Below, in pieces: positions 25,459-35,057 of a stretch of 64,000 nucleotides of DNA (position 1 is the first letter of the stretch; the number at the start of each line of letters is the position of its first letter). Under the pieces are notes generated by a model that saw only the letters and a list, made by a program, of their open reading frames with translations, had not been told where the DNA came from and made no database searches. This DNA comes from Saccopteryx bilineata (taxonomy: Eukaryota; Chordata; Mammalia; Chiroptera; Emballonuridae): assembly GCF_036850765.1 (NCBI RefSeq), contig NC_089494.1, positions 230,844,779 to 230,908,778 of the forward strand, written 5' to 3'. A program made the position numbers and the translations under genes.

Positions 25459-25779
25459 CCGTATGTCCCCATGTATCCCTTTTTTGAAAAATGCGGGATC
25501 TAAAAACTGGGTGCGTCTTATACAGTGGTTGTGGCATTTCAAATGCCATAGATGGAACTGAGGACGAGGCAATATATGAAGACAGTGATTCATCATCAGA
25601 CACAGATGAGGACAAACTAATGGATGGGAGTTTTGACAGTGATGAGGAGTTGTATGAATTTTATGATGAATAAAACTAGAGTTTAATAACTTTATGTAAT
25701 ACATTTTTTTTCAAATTTTAGGCCACCAAATTAAGGTGTGTCTTATACATGGGAGCGTTTTATACATGGGGAAATACAG
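25459..25779 (+). mobile_element. Miniature pogo-type (Tc1/mariner) transposon keeping a transposase C-terminal tail
   Basis: A 321-bp element with inverted ends: CCGTATGTCCCCATGTA at 25459-25475 and CTGTATTTCCCCATGTA inverted at 25763-25779 (15 of 17 match). A TA dinucleotide lies on each side (25457-25458, 25780-25781), as expected for Tc1/mariner. Inside, an open frame ends at 25673 with a C-G-I-S-N-A-x-D-G-T-E-D motif and then a long Asp/Glu/Ser tail, resembling the acidic C-terminus of pogo/Tigger-type DDE transposases. The catalytic core and DNA-binding domain are absent, so it is an internal-deletion derivative and cannot move itself. Confidence 0.82.
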
Positions 25780-26299
25780 TACCCTTTCTTGCCAAAAATG
25801 ACCGCAGTTAAAAGTCTATGATAATAATCAGCTTCTGAGTTAAAAATTCAGCATTAGAACAGAAGAGCAGTGGGCTGGGCCCTTGCGTGAAACTTCATTG
25901 CTTTTCCTACAGAAGATTCTGAGAAAAAACAAGGAGTGATCCAAAAGTATGCGGATTCAGAAGTGAGGAAAGGTCCGAAAACCACTTGGAAGAATAGGAC
26001 CCTGAGTGTTAGCTTTGCGGTGATCTCTCCCACCCCACACTGTTGGATGAATTTTCCCTCTGTAAATGGCATCTGAAATTCCTTTAATTCGAGATTCCTT
26101 TGCTCCGGCGAACCTTCCATAATGATGCAGACACCTTTGGGAGGTTAACTGTTCATCTATTATTGATCTATTATTGTAAGTTATTCTGTGTTATTTTCAT
26201 CTTTCTTTTTCTGTCTTTCTTTTTTTTGAAAGCCTGATTGTGATCAGCTCACTTGAGGAATGCAGTTTTGATTGTAGGAGAGGAAGAAAATGTTCAGGA

Positions 26300-26420
26300 G
26301 TGAGTAACGCTGTGGCGGAGGTGGCTGTCTAGGTGGGCACTAGAGTGGGCGTGGTCAGGATGACGTCAGAGACTAGGCCCCAAGGCAGGGACTTAAAGGC
26401 AAAGGAAGAATGCCAGAGCC
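26300..26420. promoter_or_regulatory. Possible intronic regulatory element with a perfect CRE palindrome
   Basis: TGACGTCA (26361-26368), the consensus CREB/ATF site, sits about 10 bases after GTGGGCGTGG (KLF/SP-like GC box, about 26346-26355) in CpG-poor intron. Function is inference only; no conservation or chromatin data are available. Confidence 0.3.
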
Positions 26421-26654
26421 ATGCTTAGCTTGTCTTGCAGCTTTACTATGGGCTGCCTCCACCTGGAGAGGAAAGATAAATGGCTCTACCTTTCCCCCTG
26501 TGTTCGTTGCTGGTTAACCAGGATTTGTAGAATAGAGGCAGAATGCAGCCTTTGTGTGTATGGCTCGTCCACTTGGAAAGTGCCTATCAAGTTTTAACTA
26601 CCCTTGAAACCTGTCCATCCTTTACTTCAGTGTGTTTCAAGGGTAGTTAATAGA

Positions 26655-26868
26655 GCGGGTCCGTGGGTCAGTCGGCCTGGGTTTGAATCCTGGCTCTGAC
26701 TCTCACTACCTCAGAGACCTTGGACAAGTCTCTTATTTCTCTCATGCTTCAGTTCCTTTCTTTGGGTACTAGGGATGATAGTACTTAACACTAGGGCTGC
26801 AGTGAGAAATGAGTCAGTTAATGAGCACAAAACACTTAGAACTGAGTCTAGCAAGTGTAAGCAATTGC
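26655..26868 (-). repeat. MIR, well preserved
   Basis: Antisense MIR: 'tttgaatcctggctctgact', 'gagaccttggacaagtctct', 'gcttcagttcctttctttgg', 'gagcacaaaacacttagaac'. The 'gggtttgaatcc' that looks like a tRNA B box belongs to MIR. Confidence 0.88.
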
Positions 26869-26985
26869 CCAGGAATTCTGCGTTCTCTACCTTCATCATA
26901 CATGTACGCAAGTTTCATTTGACAAAAATATAGTCTTTAACTTCTCTGGAATAAGATAGAATATGTCATTTGAGAGGTACTTTCT

Positions 26986-27190
26986 GGCCTGACCTGTGGT
27001 GGCGCAGTGGATAAAACATCGACCTGGAAATGCTGAGGTCGCTGGTTTGAAACCCTGGGCTTGCCTGGTCAAGGAGCCCTGATGCTTCCGGCTCCTCCCC
27101 CCCTTCTCTCTCTCTGTCTTTCTCTCCTCTCTCGGTCTCTCTCTCTCCTCTCTAAAAATGAATAAATAAATAAAAAAATTAAAAAAAAAA
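26986..27190 (+). mobile_element. SINE family B, short form, perfect target-site duplication
   Basis: Head 'gtggtggcgcagtggataaa', B-box region 'ctggtttgaaaccctgggct', C/T-rich segment and A-rich tail. GAGAGGTACTTTCT flanks it at 26972-26985 and 27191-27204. It lacks the central body of longer B copies. Confidence 0.94.
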
Positions 27191-27689
27191 GAGAGGTACT
27201 TTCTTAGTCCTGTAAATATGTAATATATTTCCCGAATGGCAGTCAGGTATTATCTTTACACCAAGGTACTTACCTGGATGAGTTCATATCTTATGCCCTG
27301 ACCCTGACCTTTCAAATGCAAAATGTCTTCTTCCACATCTTCACTAACTAATTTAATTACATATTAGTGTAGGTAGATAACTATGTGAATATCAGGACTC
27401 TAAAAGATACTCAGTTTTAATGCAAGTTTCTGAGAGGAAAGTCAAAAGCACTTGGGTCTGAGTAATTGCTGAGTATGCTGTTTCCTCATTTTTATATGTG
27501 GCAGGGTCTCTCTCCCAAGATTCTTTTATGGGGCTCTATCAGTTCTATTTTAACTCAGTGGCTGGCTCATCTCATTAGGTTTCTGACATTTGTAGAAGAA
27601 TGAGTGAGGTATTGTAAACGTGCTTGTTTGCTCAAGGAACTTTTAAAACCCCATTATTGGGCCCTTCTATGGAATAGACAATATAGGAG

Positions 27690-27860
27690 AGTAGATAGAG
27701 TGTGGAGTGAAAGTGGAAATGGCTGGCTTCTCTTCCCAGTTCTGCCAGTAAGAAGCTGTGTGGCTGTCAGTGGGTCCCAGAATCAGGTCTTGTCTCAGAT
27801 GAGGGTTTTGAATTAGGTGTTGTTTAAGGTTCCTTACAGAGCTAATATTGTGTGGCTCTG
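27690..27860 (-). repeat. Possible MIR
   Basis: Antisense-like pattern 'ctcttcccagttctgccagt', 'aagaagctgtgtggctgtca', then 'gtctcagatgagg'. Weakly preserved. Confidence 0.45.
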
Positions 27861-28781
27861 AAATATTCTAGTGACCCTACATTTGTGAAGTGTAGGTGAA
27901 ATGCGTGCTTTGCTTCTACCGACATGTATATTTTCTTTCTCAGTTTTCTTGAGACCATTTGTAATGCCTTTGCCAGCTTGCTCACCAGTCAGGGTGAGAA
28001 ATACAGTCTACAGCTGTGCGTAGAAAGCCGTGTGGGTCTGTGAGAGAATGAACAAGTCCCTGGCCCGGGCATCGTAGCATCCTAGTCCCCAGACAGAACC
28101 AGCCGTGTTGGGTGTCAGATGAATGACGACAAGCTCGGGGCATCGTTACTCTTACCATGAATAGTTGTCTGCATTTTTCTATTTCGCAGAAGATAAAATC
28201 AAAGCCTGAGAAGATAAATAACTGTTTATAAACTGTAGATAAATACATTACTTATAACTGTAGATAAATCATTGAGTTCTGGGAAGGCCTTGGAAATTAC
28301 AGAACAACCTTCTGTCTGCCTCTCAGACATAGTTTGACTTTCCGAAAGGGAAAAAAGAGAAATGAGGTCAACCTATTTTGTGCCCCATTTCTGCCTTTAC
28401 AATTTAGGGACCTTCAATTTCATGTTAGACCTCCATGTCCATGTTAATTTACTCCTTTTGGTATTAGGTAGAGTTTTTTGTTGTTATTGTTGAAAGAGTT
28501 ACTTTAGCATGGGAAATCGAAAAAAATAAATACTGTGAGTCGATGCTACTACAGAAGATAGTTAAATGATGTGTTATGGAACTAGCTCATTCCCTATAGA
28601 ACCGTGACATGAGGGTGGCTGATATTCTTGTTATAGGATTTGAATGTAGAAACTTAAGTTGTTGGCATAGTAAATATAAATTAAGATAATATTGCAGTCC
28701 TGGTGGCCAACTTCAATTTCATTATTATTTCAGTAAGTGGTCCATACAAATATTAATTTTCAGCTTTCCCTTTTCTTCCAG

Positions 28782-28963
28782 CCATGGACTCCTTCCCTGC
28801 CGGTCCTTCTGTGAGGCTGCAAAGGAGGGCTGCGAATCCGTCCTGGGAATGGTGAACGCCTCCTGGCCTGGCTTCCTCAAATGCTCCCAGTTTACAAACC
28901 AAACTGAAAGCGGCAACATCAGCAGGAGCTGCTTCTCACCGGAGCAGGAGAAAGGAAAGCAAT
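28782..28963 (+). CDS. CORIN: CORIN internal exon, second half of frizzled domain 1
   Basis: The next corin exon. A strong pyrimidine tract and CAG precede it (AG at 28780-28781). Its first base C completes the AGC serine codon begun at 10964-10965, giving the run DDSHGLLPCRSFCEAAKEGC across the junction. Sixty full codons follow, then one base (T) before a GTAGGT donor at 28964, so the exit phase is 1. It supplies five more cysteines, completing the ten of the frizzled domain, and sequons NAS, NQT and NIS. It ends in FSPEQEKGKQ, just before where corin continues into its first LDLR class A repeat. Spliced together the two exons give 390 bases with no stop. A LINE-derived sequence starts about 25 bases after the donor. 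The next exon is not in this window as far as I can see. Confidence 0.95.
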
Positions 28964-28987
28964 GTAGGTGTCTGTGTTCCGTTGCAT

Positions 28988-30060
28988 TTTTAAAAGTTTT
29001 CATTGAAGTCTGCCATTCAAAGAAGGGTGCATACAAATAATGTGTACAGTGCGATAAACGTTAGCACAGTGACCAGACCCAGGCAATCAGCGTCCAGATC
29101 GAGAATAGAACATTGACAGCATCCCAGGAACTCTCTCACGCCCCCTCCTGGTCATCTCAGCCTCTTCTCTCCTGACTTCTAGTGCCTTAGGTGGTTCTGC
29201 CTCCTTCTGAACTGGATGTCGATGAAATCCCAACAGTATGTACTTGTTTTGTATCTAGCTGCCTTTGCTTAAAATTGTGTTAAGCAATTCATTATAGCCC
29301 TAGCCAGTTGGCTCAGTGGTAGAGCATCAGCCCAGCATGTGGATGTCCTGGGTTTGATGCCCAGTCAGGGCACACAGAAGAAGCAACCACATGCTTCTTC
29401 ACCCCTCCCCTTTCTCTCTCTCTCTTTCTCTCTCTCTCTTTCTCTCTCTTTCTCTCCTGCAGCCATGGCTTGATTGACTTGAGCACATCAGCTCTGGGCA
29501 CTGAGGATGGCTCCGTGGAACCTCTGCCTCAGGTGCTAAAAATAGCTCAGTTGCGAGCATGGCCTCAGATTAGCAGAGCATTGGCCCCAGATAGAGGTTG
29601 TTGGGTGAATCCTGGTCAGGGCACATGTGGGAGTCTGTCTTTCTATCTCCCTTTCTCTCACTTGGAAAAGAAAAAAAACTTTTTTTATAAAAGGAAATTT
29701 GTTATATTTTCATTTTCTTGTGGTTTATTTATTCTCATTGTTGTATAGTATTCTAATACCTGATTCTACAACATATTTTTCTTGTTGATGGACATTTGAG
29801 TTGTTTCCAGCTATTATGAATAGTGATGCTGTGACTATTCTTGTATATGTCTTTGAGCATGATTATGTATTTGTTAAGCAAAAGAGTTTTTCAAGTGGTT
29901 GTATCAATTTATACTCCTACGAGCTATGTGTGAAAATGGCAGTGACTCCTAATTCACCCTAATACTTGGTATTGTATATCTTTCATTTTGGCACCTCTGA
30001 TAATAGTGTTGATGCTTTTCTCAGAACTTATCCCTGTTGATAGCTGGGCATTGGCTGTAT
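28988..30060 (-). repeat. Old L1 LINE, 3' region, split by a SINE
   Basis: Antisense L1 in two pieces, 28988-29297 ('tttcattgaagtctgccatt', 'aacagtatgtacttgttttg') and about 29700-30060 ('ttgatggacatttgagttgt', 'ttccagctattatgaatagt'). The order matches one L1 copy. It begins about 25 bases after the CORIN donor at 28964. Confidence 0.7.
29298..29680 (+). mobile_element. SINE family A, old subfamily, inside L1
   Basis: GCCCTAGCCAGTTGGCTCAG head, a long CT-rich middle, and a body of the older type ('gacttgagcacatcagctct') ending in an A-rich run. Frames at 29313-29501 and 29470-29748 are artefacts. Confidence 0.92.
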
Positions 30061-31120
30061 ATCCCCACTTCCATCGGTCACTGGATGTGGTCCTTCCTAG
30101 GAAGAGTATGTGTTGGGTGAGGCAGCTCCCTGCAGCTGAGGCAAAACCTGAAGGAACTGAAGGCTAACAGTGGGGGCAACAAATTCTCTCCTGAGGGTAG
30201 GCACATAGAAGTGTGAACAGATCGCCTTGACCCGACCCGAGGCCGAGCTGATTTTGCTGGGTATATAGGGCATGTTAGTAAGGCTCCACTGGCCTCTGGT
30301 TTGTTTCCCTTCTGGGGGTCCATTCTCCAGTGGGCCCCCTGAGAACAGAGATGTTTACTGCATTCCACTCCTCCTCAGGCAATCCCAAGCTCTAATATTT
30401 TTCTTCTGGGGACAATAGGATTGCTGAAATTCCCACTTCACTTTGTGGAGGTTTTCTGCTGAGCTCTTCAGCTTCTTGCTCATTGTGGCAAACCCTTGAG
30501 GGGCATCTTTCCCAGTGATGGCCCACTTGTCTCTGTCTCCTTTCTCACTGCTTACTTGACCCTTACCACCCAATTTCTTTGGCAGCACCAAAAGGCTCAT
30601 GTTGGTCTCCCTACTGCTGTGGGATTGCCAAAACTCTACTGATGTCTCCGCCTCTTTGCAGTGGCCCCGTCTTCTGGTGGTCTCATGTTCCGGTGGCCCC
30701 GGGTTCCGGTGGCCCCGTGTCCTGGTGGCCTCGTGTTCTGGTGGCCCCGTGTTCTGGTGGCCCTGTGTCCTGGTGGCCCCATGTCCCGGTGGCCCTGTGT
30801 CCTGGTGGCCCCATGTTCTGGTGGCTCTGTGTTCTGGTGGCCCCATGTTCTGGTGGCCCTGTGTCCCGGTGGCCCCATGTCCTGGTGGCCCTGTGTTCTG
30901 GTGGCCCCGTGTTCTGGTGGCCCTGTGTCCCGGTGGCCCCGTGTTCTGGTGGCCCCATGTTTCTGATTCCCAGTTTCCAACACCACACCAGGAATCAGTA
31001 AGCTCCATAAAGGAAAAGCATCTGTGGAGCCTAGGTTGTTTCTCCTGTGGTCATCTTCTCTCTGAGACCCTAGCCTGGTCTCATTCGCTATCAGATGCCT
31101 TTACATAGGTGTTTCTTGTG
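30060..31120. other. Unclassified GC-richer block containing a minisatellite
   Basis: Lies between the end of the L1 and a SINE. Read on the minus strand it has about 150 bases, then the 16-bp minisatellite, then about 600 bases with a TATA-like 'ccctatatac' near 30261-30270. The long minus-strand frame at 30355-31008 (217 residues) is mostly repeat, and its unique C-terminal part matches no domain I know. An LTR or a composite retroposon are possibilities; neither is shown. Confidence 0.4.
30661..30962. repeat. 16-bp GC-rich minisatellite, about 19 copies
   Basis: Unit close to GTTCTGGTGGCCCCGT with C/T and A/G variants between copies. Because 16 is not a multiple of three and the unit lacks stops, several frames stay open on both strands, explaining all frames of 100-217 residues here. 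Likely variable in copy number. Confidence 0.97.
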
Positions 31121-31200
31121 TTTTATCTGTCTTTTCAGGTTTTATGTGACTGAGGGCATTGACCTGCCACAAGTTATTCCATCATAAAAAAAGTAGAAGA

Positions 31201-31619
31201 TTTTTTTTTTTCAGCGAGGGAGACAGAGACAGAGGCAGAGAGAGAGAGACAAAGATAGAGAAGGACAGACAGGGGAAGACAGGAAAAGAGAGAGATGAAA
31301 AGCATCAATTCTTTGTTGCCGTACCTTAGTTGTTCATTGATTGCTTTCTCATATGTACCTTGACCGGGGGGCTACAGCAGACTGAGTGACACCTTGCTCA
31401 AGCCAGTGACTGTGAGCCAGTGACCTTTGGGCTCAAGTCAGCGACCATGGGATCATGTCTATGATCCTGCGCTTAAGCCAGCGACCCACGCTCCAGCTGG
31501 TGAGCTGGTGGTGCTCAAGCAGGATGAGCCCGTGCTCAAGTAGGTGACCTTGGGGTTTCCAACCTGGTTCCTCAGCATCCCAGGCCAACGCTCTATCCAC
31601 TGTGCTACCACCTGGTCAA
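31201..31619 (-). mobile_element. SINE family B, long form
   Basis: Antisense copy with G/A-rich start, 'gatgaaaagcatcaattctt', 'ttgattgctttctcatatgt', several 'agccagcgac'-type repeats within the body, and head 'ctctatccactgtgctacca'. The longest B copy here. Confidence 0.92.
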
Positions 31620-31704
31620 GCAGTTTGTTTTATTTTTTAGCATAGTGTTTAGTAGAGGCCTTTTGCTATATTAAGATTCCCTCCAAAAAAATCATAGCAC
31701 ATAG

Positions 31705-31967
31705 CAGCGATTTTCAACCGGTGTGCCACAAGAATTTTTAAAATATGCAATACTTGACTACTTAGCAGGAGCATTGGCCTCTTTTCCCTTAGATTATCAA
31801 ATAAAAAAAAATGACAACAGCCAACAAAAATAACCGTCTGGTGTGAATGAATCAAAATTATACCTATTTTTTTGGTCAGATCAGCAAAATATATATTCTT
31901 TGGTGTGCTGCAGAGTTCTGTAATTAGTTTATGTGTGCTGTGGGATGGAAAAGGTTAAAAATAGCTG
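31705..31967. mobile_element. Non-autonomous hAT-like DNA transposon
   Basis: Ends CAGCGATTTTCAACC and, inverted, CAGCTATTTTTAACC (13 of 15 match), followed inside by 'ggtgtgccaca' and 'tgtgctgtggga'. AT-rich interior with no transposase. The expected 8-bp duplication is not clear. Confidence 0.7.
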
Positions 31968-32721
31968 GTATTAGGAATAAGCCATCAGAAAGATAAGCAA
32001 TTGTTGTATCTGAAAGAGAAGTCACCTAAGTCTTTTCTTTTTCATTCACATTTGTCCCTCTTTGGATAAGAACACTTTATTAATGGTCATTTGGAAAACG
32101 TAGCCTGTTGATAGAGGACTCAGGAATCCACAGAGAAAATGTGAAAATGAAAACATCATCAGTGTTTTTTTTTTATAACACTGATACTGTACTAGTTCTT
32201 GAAAATCAAAATAACACCAGTAGTCTTTACTACCTCAAGCTGAAACGCCACTTAATATAGGTTCTCCAAATATCAGAAGACATCACAAATCTCCTGATGT
32301 TGGAAGAAGTTGATGATCCATTTCTATTTTAAAAACGTATGTTTAAAGAGAATAGAAATTTCCTAAGTTCAGTCATCTGAGACCCTCCGCTTGTCATAGG
32401 CTTTTCAGAAATATTTTTTTCCATGTAGAACCCATTCTCTGAAAACAGGTCTGATAATAATTCTTGGAAAATGTTTGATGCAATATTTTTCAAGGATTTT
32501 TCTGTTCCCTGCTTTGTAAATAAACAGGATGCTAGCCATCATAGATATGTTGATTATTGTACACTAGAGACAAAGCTACTGCCATTTGTGGTGTTTGTAT
32601 ATGTATAAGAATATAGTTTCTAGCACACACACAGTTACTAACAATATGTTCATACTAAGAATATACTCTATGCCAACTAGAAAAGTATTTATCATTTTTT
32701 GACAGGAAATTTTTATATTTA

Positions 32722-32900
32722 TTGGTTAAATTTTTTTTTAGAGAGAGAGGGAGAAGGATGCGGAGAGAGAGAAACATGGATTTGTTGTTCCACTCATTTA
32801 TGCAGTCATTAGCCATTTCCTGTATGTGCCCTGACTGGGGATCAAACCCACAACCTTGGTGTGTTGGGATGACACCCTAATCAGCTGAGCTACCGGAGTG
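32722..32900 (-). mobile_element. SINE family C
   Basis: Antisense: 'agagagagaaacatggattt', 'ttgttccactcatttatgca', 'gtgccctgactggggatcaa', 'gatgacaccctaatcagctg'. Confidence 0.85.
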
Positions 32901-33044
32901 GAGGGGGAGACATTTGCTATAGGGTCACTTATAAATATACTTAGTAAAGTCCTTTTCTCATTTTTTATTTGTTTAATTATCTTAACTGAGCACCTACTCT
33001 GTCCAAAGCATCAATCGAGGTTATTTGAAAAAAATAAAAATTAG

Positions 33045-33415
33045 CCCTGGCCAGTTGGCTCAGAGTAGAGTGTTGGCCTGATGTGTGTAATCCAGGGTTA
33101 GATTCCTGGTCAAGGCACACAGGAGAAGAACCCATCAGCTTCTTCATCCTTCCTTTTCTCACTTCTCTCCCTCTCTCTTCCCCTTCCCCAGCTGTGGCTT
33201 GAATGGTTCAAGCAAGTTGGTCCCAGGAGCTGAGGATAGCCATGGAGCCATCCTCAGCTCAAGTGCTGGACTAGCTTAGTTGCTGAGCAATGGTTCAGTG
33301 GCCTCAGATGGGCAGAGCACTGCCCTATAGGGGGACTTGCTGGGTGGATTCCAGTTGGGGTACATGCAGGAGTCTCTGCCTCCCTGCCTCCCCACCTCTC
33401 ACTTAATTTAAAAAA
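33045..33415 (+). mobile_element. SINE family A, old subfamily
   Basis: GCCCTGGCCAGTTGGCTCAG head with decayed B box ('gggttagattcc'), older-type body, ending 'cacctctcacttaattt' and an A/T tail. Confidence 0.9.
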
Positions 33416-33469
33416 TAATAATATTAAAATAAAAGTAATTACAGTGTTCATAATATTAGTTTATAGCTA

Positions 33470-33600
33470 TCTAGTGAGGTAGTTCTCAACCAGGGATGAC
33501 TATTTGGCAAACAGGTCCTGTTTGGCAAAGAGGAAGATAGAAGAGGTTCTAGTGTAGGCATTCAGCACCGTGAACTTATGTTGGGTGTCAGGTTCCTTCT
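33470..33600. repeat. Possible hAT (MER5-like) fragment
   Basis: 'gtagttctcaaccagggatg' then 'ctatttggcaaacaggtcc' resembles a common mammalian hAT repeat end. The rest is too diverged. Confidence 0.35.
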
Positions 33601-33704
33601 TAGCCCGTTAAATGAATGATGAATAAAACTAGACTCCTGTCTCCCTTGTGAAATCATTTGTTCCAAGAAAATAGCAACCCCCTCTTTACATTACGGACCT
33701 CATT

Positions 33705-33832
33705 CTTCTTTCCAAAGTGCTTTCACAGCTGTAAGCTCACTTTGCTTCCAGAGTAAACCTCTCAGGTATTACCATCTTCATTTCATAAATTAGGGAACTG
33801 AGGTTCAGGGAGGCCGTTCCAAGGTTATTTTA
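33705..33832 (+). repeat. MIR
   Basis: Sense MIR: 'aagtgctttcacagctgtaa', 'gtattaccatcttcatttca', 'gggaactgaggttcagggag'. Confidence 0.75.
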
Positions 33833-34779
33833 AATCCCGGTCCCCAGGCTGTATCATCCTGGGAGGGGCCATCCTGATTGGATTAGGAATTCTTGAACAC
33901 TACCCTCTGTGACAGCCCTCCTCTTATAGGAGCTTTCAGAATGTCTTTAAACTGAAGGAAGCTCAAACCCACAACTTGTTAACAGTTCTGTAAATTCAGT
34001 TTATCTTCTCTGAGCATCCTTAAAATCAGTCATCACTCCGAAGATATTTAGTTCTCACGTAGAACCCTACACAGCTGCCGATCCTTTCCATCTCGTGTCG
34101 ACGCCGAGTCCTGTTCAGTAAGTAATGTCCTAAAGTGATGATGCCTTGGGAACTCATCTTCAGAGGCTTTAAAGTAAACATTTCTGTGGGTTTCCATAGT
34201 TAAGTTGTGAGAACTCAGGGGGCTAGAGGTCAAGGCCCATCAATCATTCTGAGCTTTCTAATTCTTTACTCTACCTTGTCTGTAATTGTATAGGGAAAGT
34301 AGTTTTAAATGATATTTCTGTGGCTTTAAAGAGATGTCCCCTGTCACGAAACAACTTCAGCTATTGATTCTCTCCTTTGCCTCTTCCTCTCCGAGAATCT
34401 TATTTGCTTTTCTAGCTCTGGTTGCTGATAGCAACCACTTCAGTGCATTAACAGCAAAATTGTAGCTTCAGGATGTTGGTGAAACACATACTTTGAATTT
34501 CTCCCACTGAATCGTGGGTCAATTTAGGAGAAATTATGCAATACCATTTCTTTGAGGTACTTAGTGTCAATGTTTTGCCAGAGATGGATGATTACAGATA
34601 GTATCATGGAGTTACTAAAAACTGGCCATGCACTGTTCATTACAATAAGTAATTGACTAAAATGAGGTTTCCCAAGTATTTCAAATTTTCCTATGTTTGT
34701 AATTTTAAATTATTACAAAAATTAAATTACCCAAGCATTTTCTTTCTTCCATCTGTGGATGCTTCTTTTAAGGGCACTA

Positions 34780-34990
34780 ATCTTAGATCTGAAGCCTTGT
34801 ATTCAAGCCCTGATTGTTTTACGTAATAACTGTGTGGTCTTGAGCAAGTCTCTTAAACCCTTTCAACCCCTCTTTTCTCAACTACAGAATAGAAATAATA
34901 ATGCCCAGATGGTAGAATTATTTTATGGGCTAAATGAGATAATGTCTTTGCAAGAATTTTGGCAAACCTTATGTGCTACTCAAACATAAA
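34780..34990 (-). repeat. MIR
   Basis: Antisense MIR: 'gtattcaagccctgattgtt', 'gtgtggtcttgagcaagtct', 'tcaactacagaatagaaata', 'aaatgagataatgtctttgc'. The frame at 34759-34989 is an artefact. Confidence 0.85.
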
Positions 34991-35057
34991 TGCTTCAGTT
35001 CAGCAGACATTTTGAAACATATTCTATGCACCAGGCAGTTTACCAGGAACTGGACTA
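34990..35057 (-). repeat. L2 fragment
   Basis: 'cagttcagcagacattttga', 'ctatgcaccaggcagtttac', 'aggaactgg': an antisense L2 scrap just before the L1. Confidence 0.5.

Larger units (their letters stand above)
10966..28781 (+). other. CORIN: CORIN intron between the two frizzled exons
   Basis: A complete 17.8-kb intron bounded by GTATGC at 10966 and a pyrimidine-rich CAG ending at 28781. It is phase 2, splitting an AGC serine codon. Repeats are listed separately. The stretches 12760-14480, 16020-16248, 16649-17072, 17670-18461, 18755-19880, 21700-22840, 24357-25456, 25782-26300, 27205-27680 and 27870-28781 show no gene and no repeat I can classify. Confidence 0.9.

Noticed and set aside
26643..26700. 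tRNA-like B box 'gggtttgaatcctgg' as a tRNA gene
   Set aside because: It belongs to a well-preserved MIR in antisense; no acceptor or anticodon stem is present.
28849..29040. 63-residue frame with its own ATG and stop as a small gene
   Set aside because: It is the CORIN exon 28782-28963 read through its donor site into the intron; the ATG is an internal methionine.
30661..30962. CRISPR-like array
   Set aside because: Head-to-tail units with no spacers, in a vertebrate intron; it is a minisatellite.
30355..31108. Long open frames (up to 217 residues) on both strands with GHQ/TRT or GGP/FWW repeats, as a repetitive protein gene
   Set aside because: They come from a 16-bp tandem repeat lacking stop codons; several frames are open at once, with no splice sites or conserved domain.
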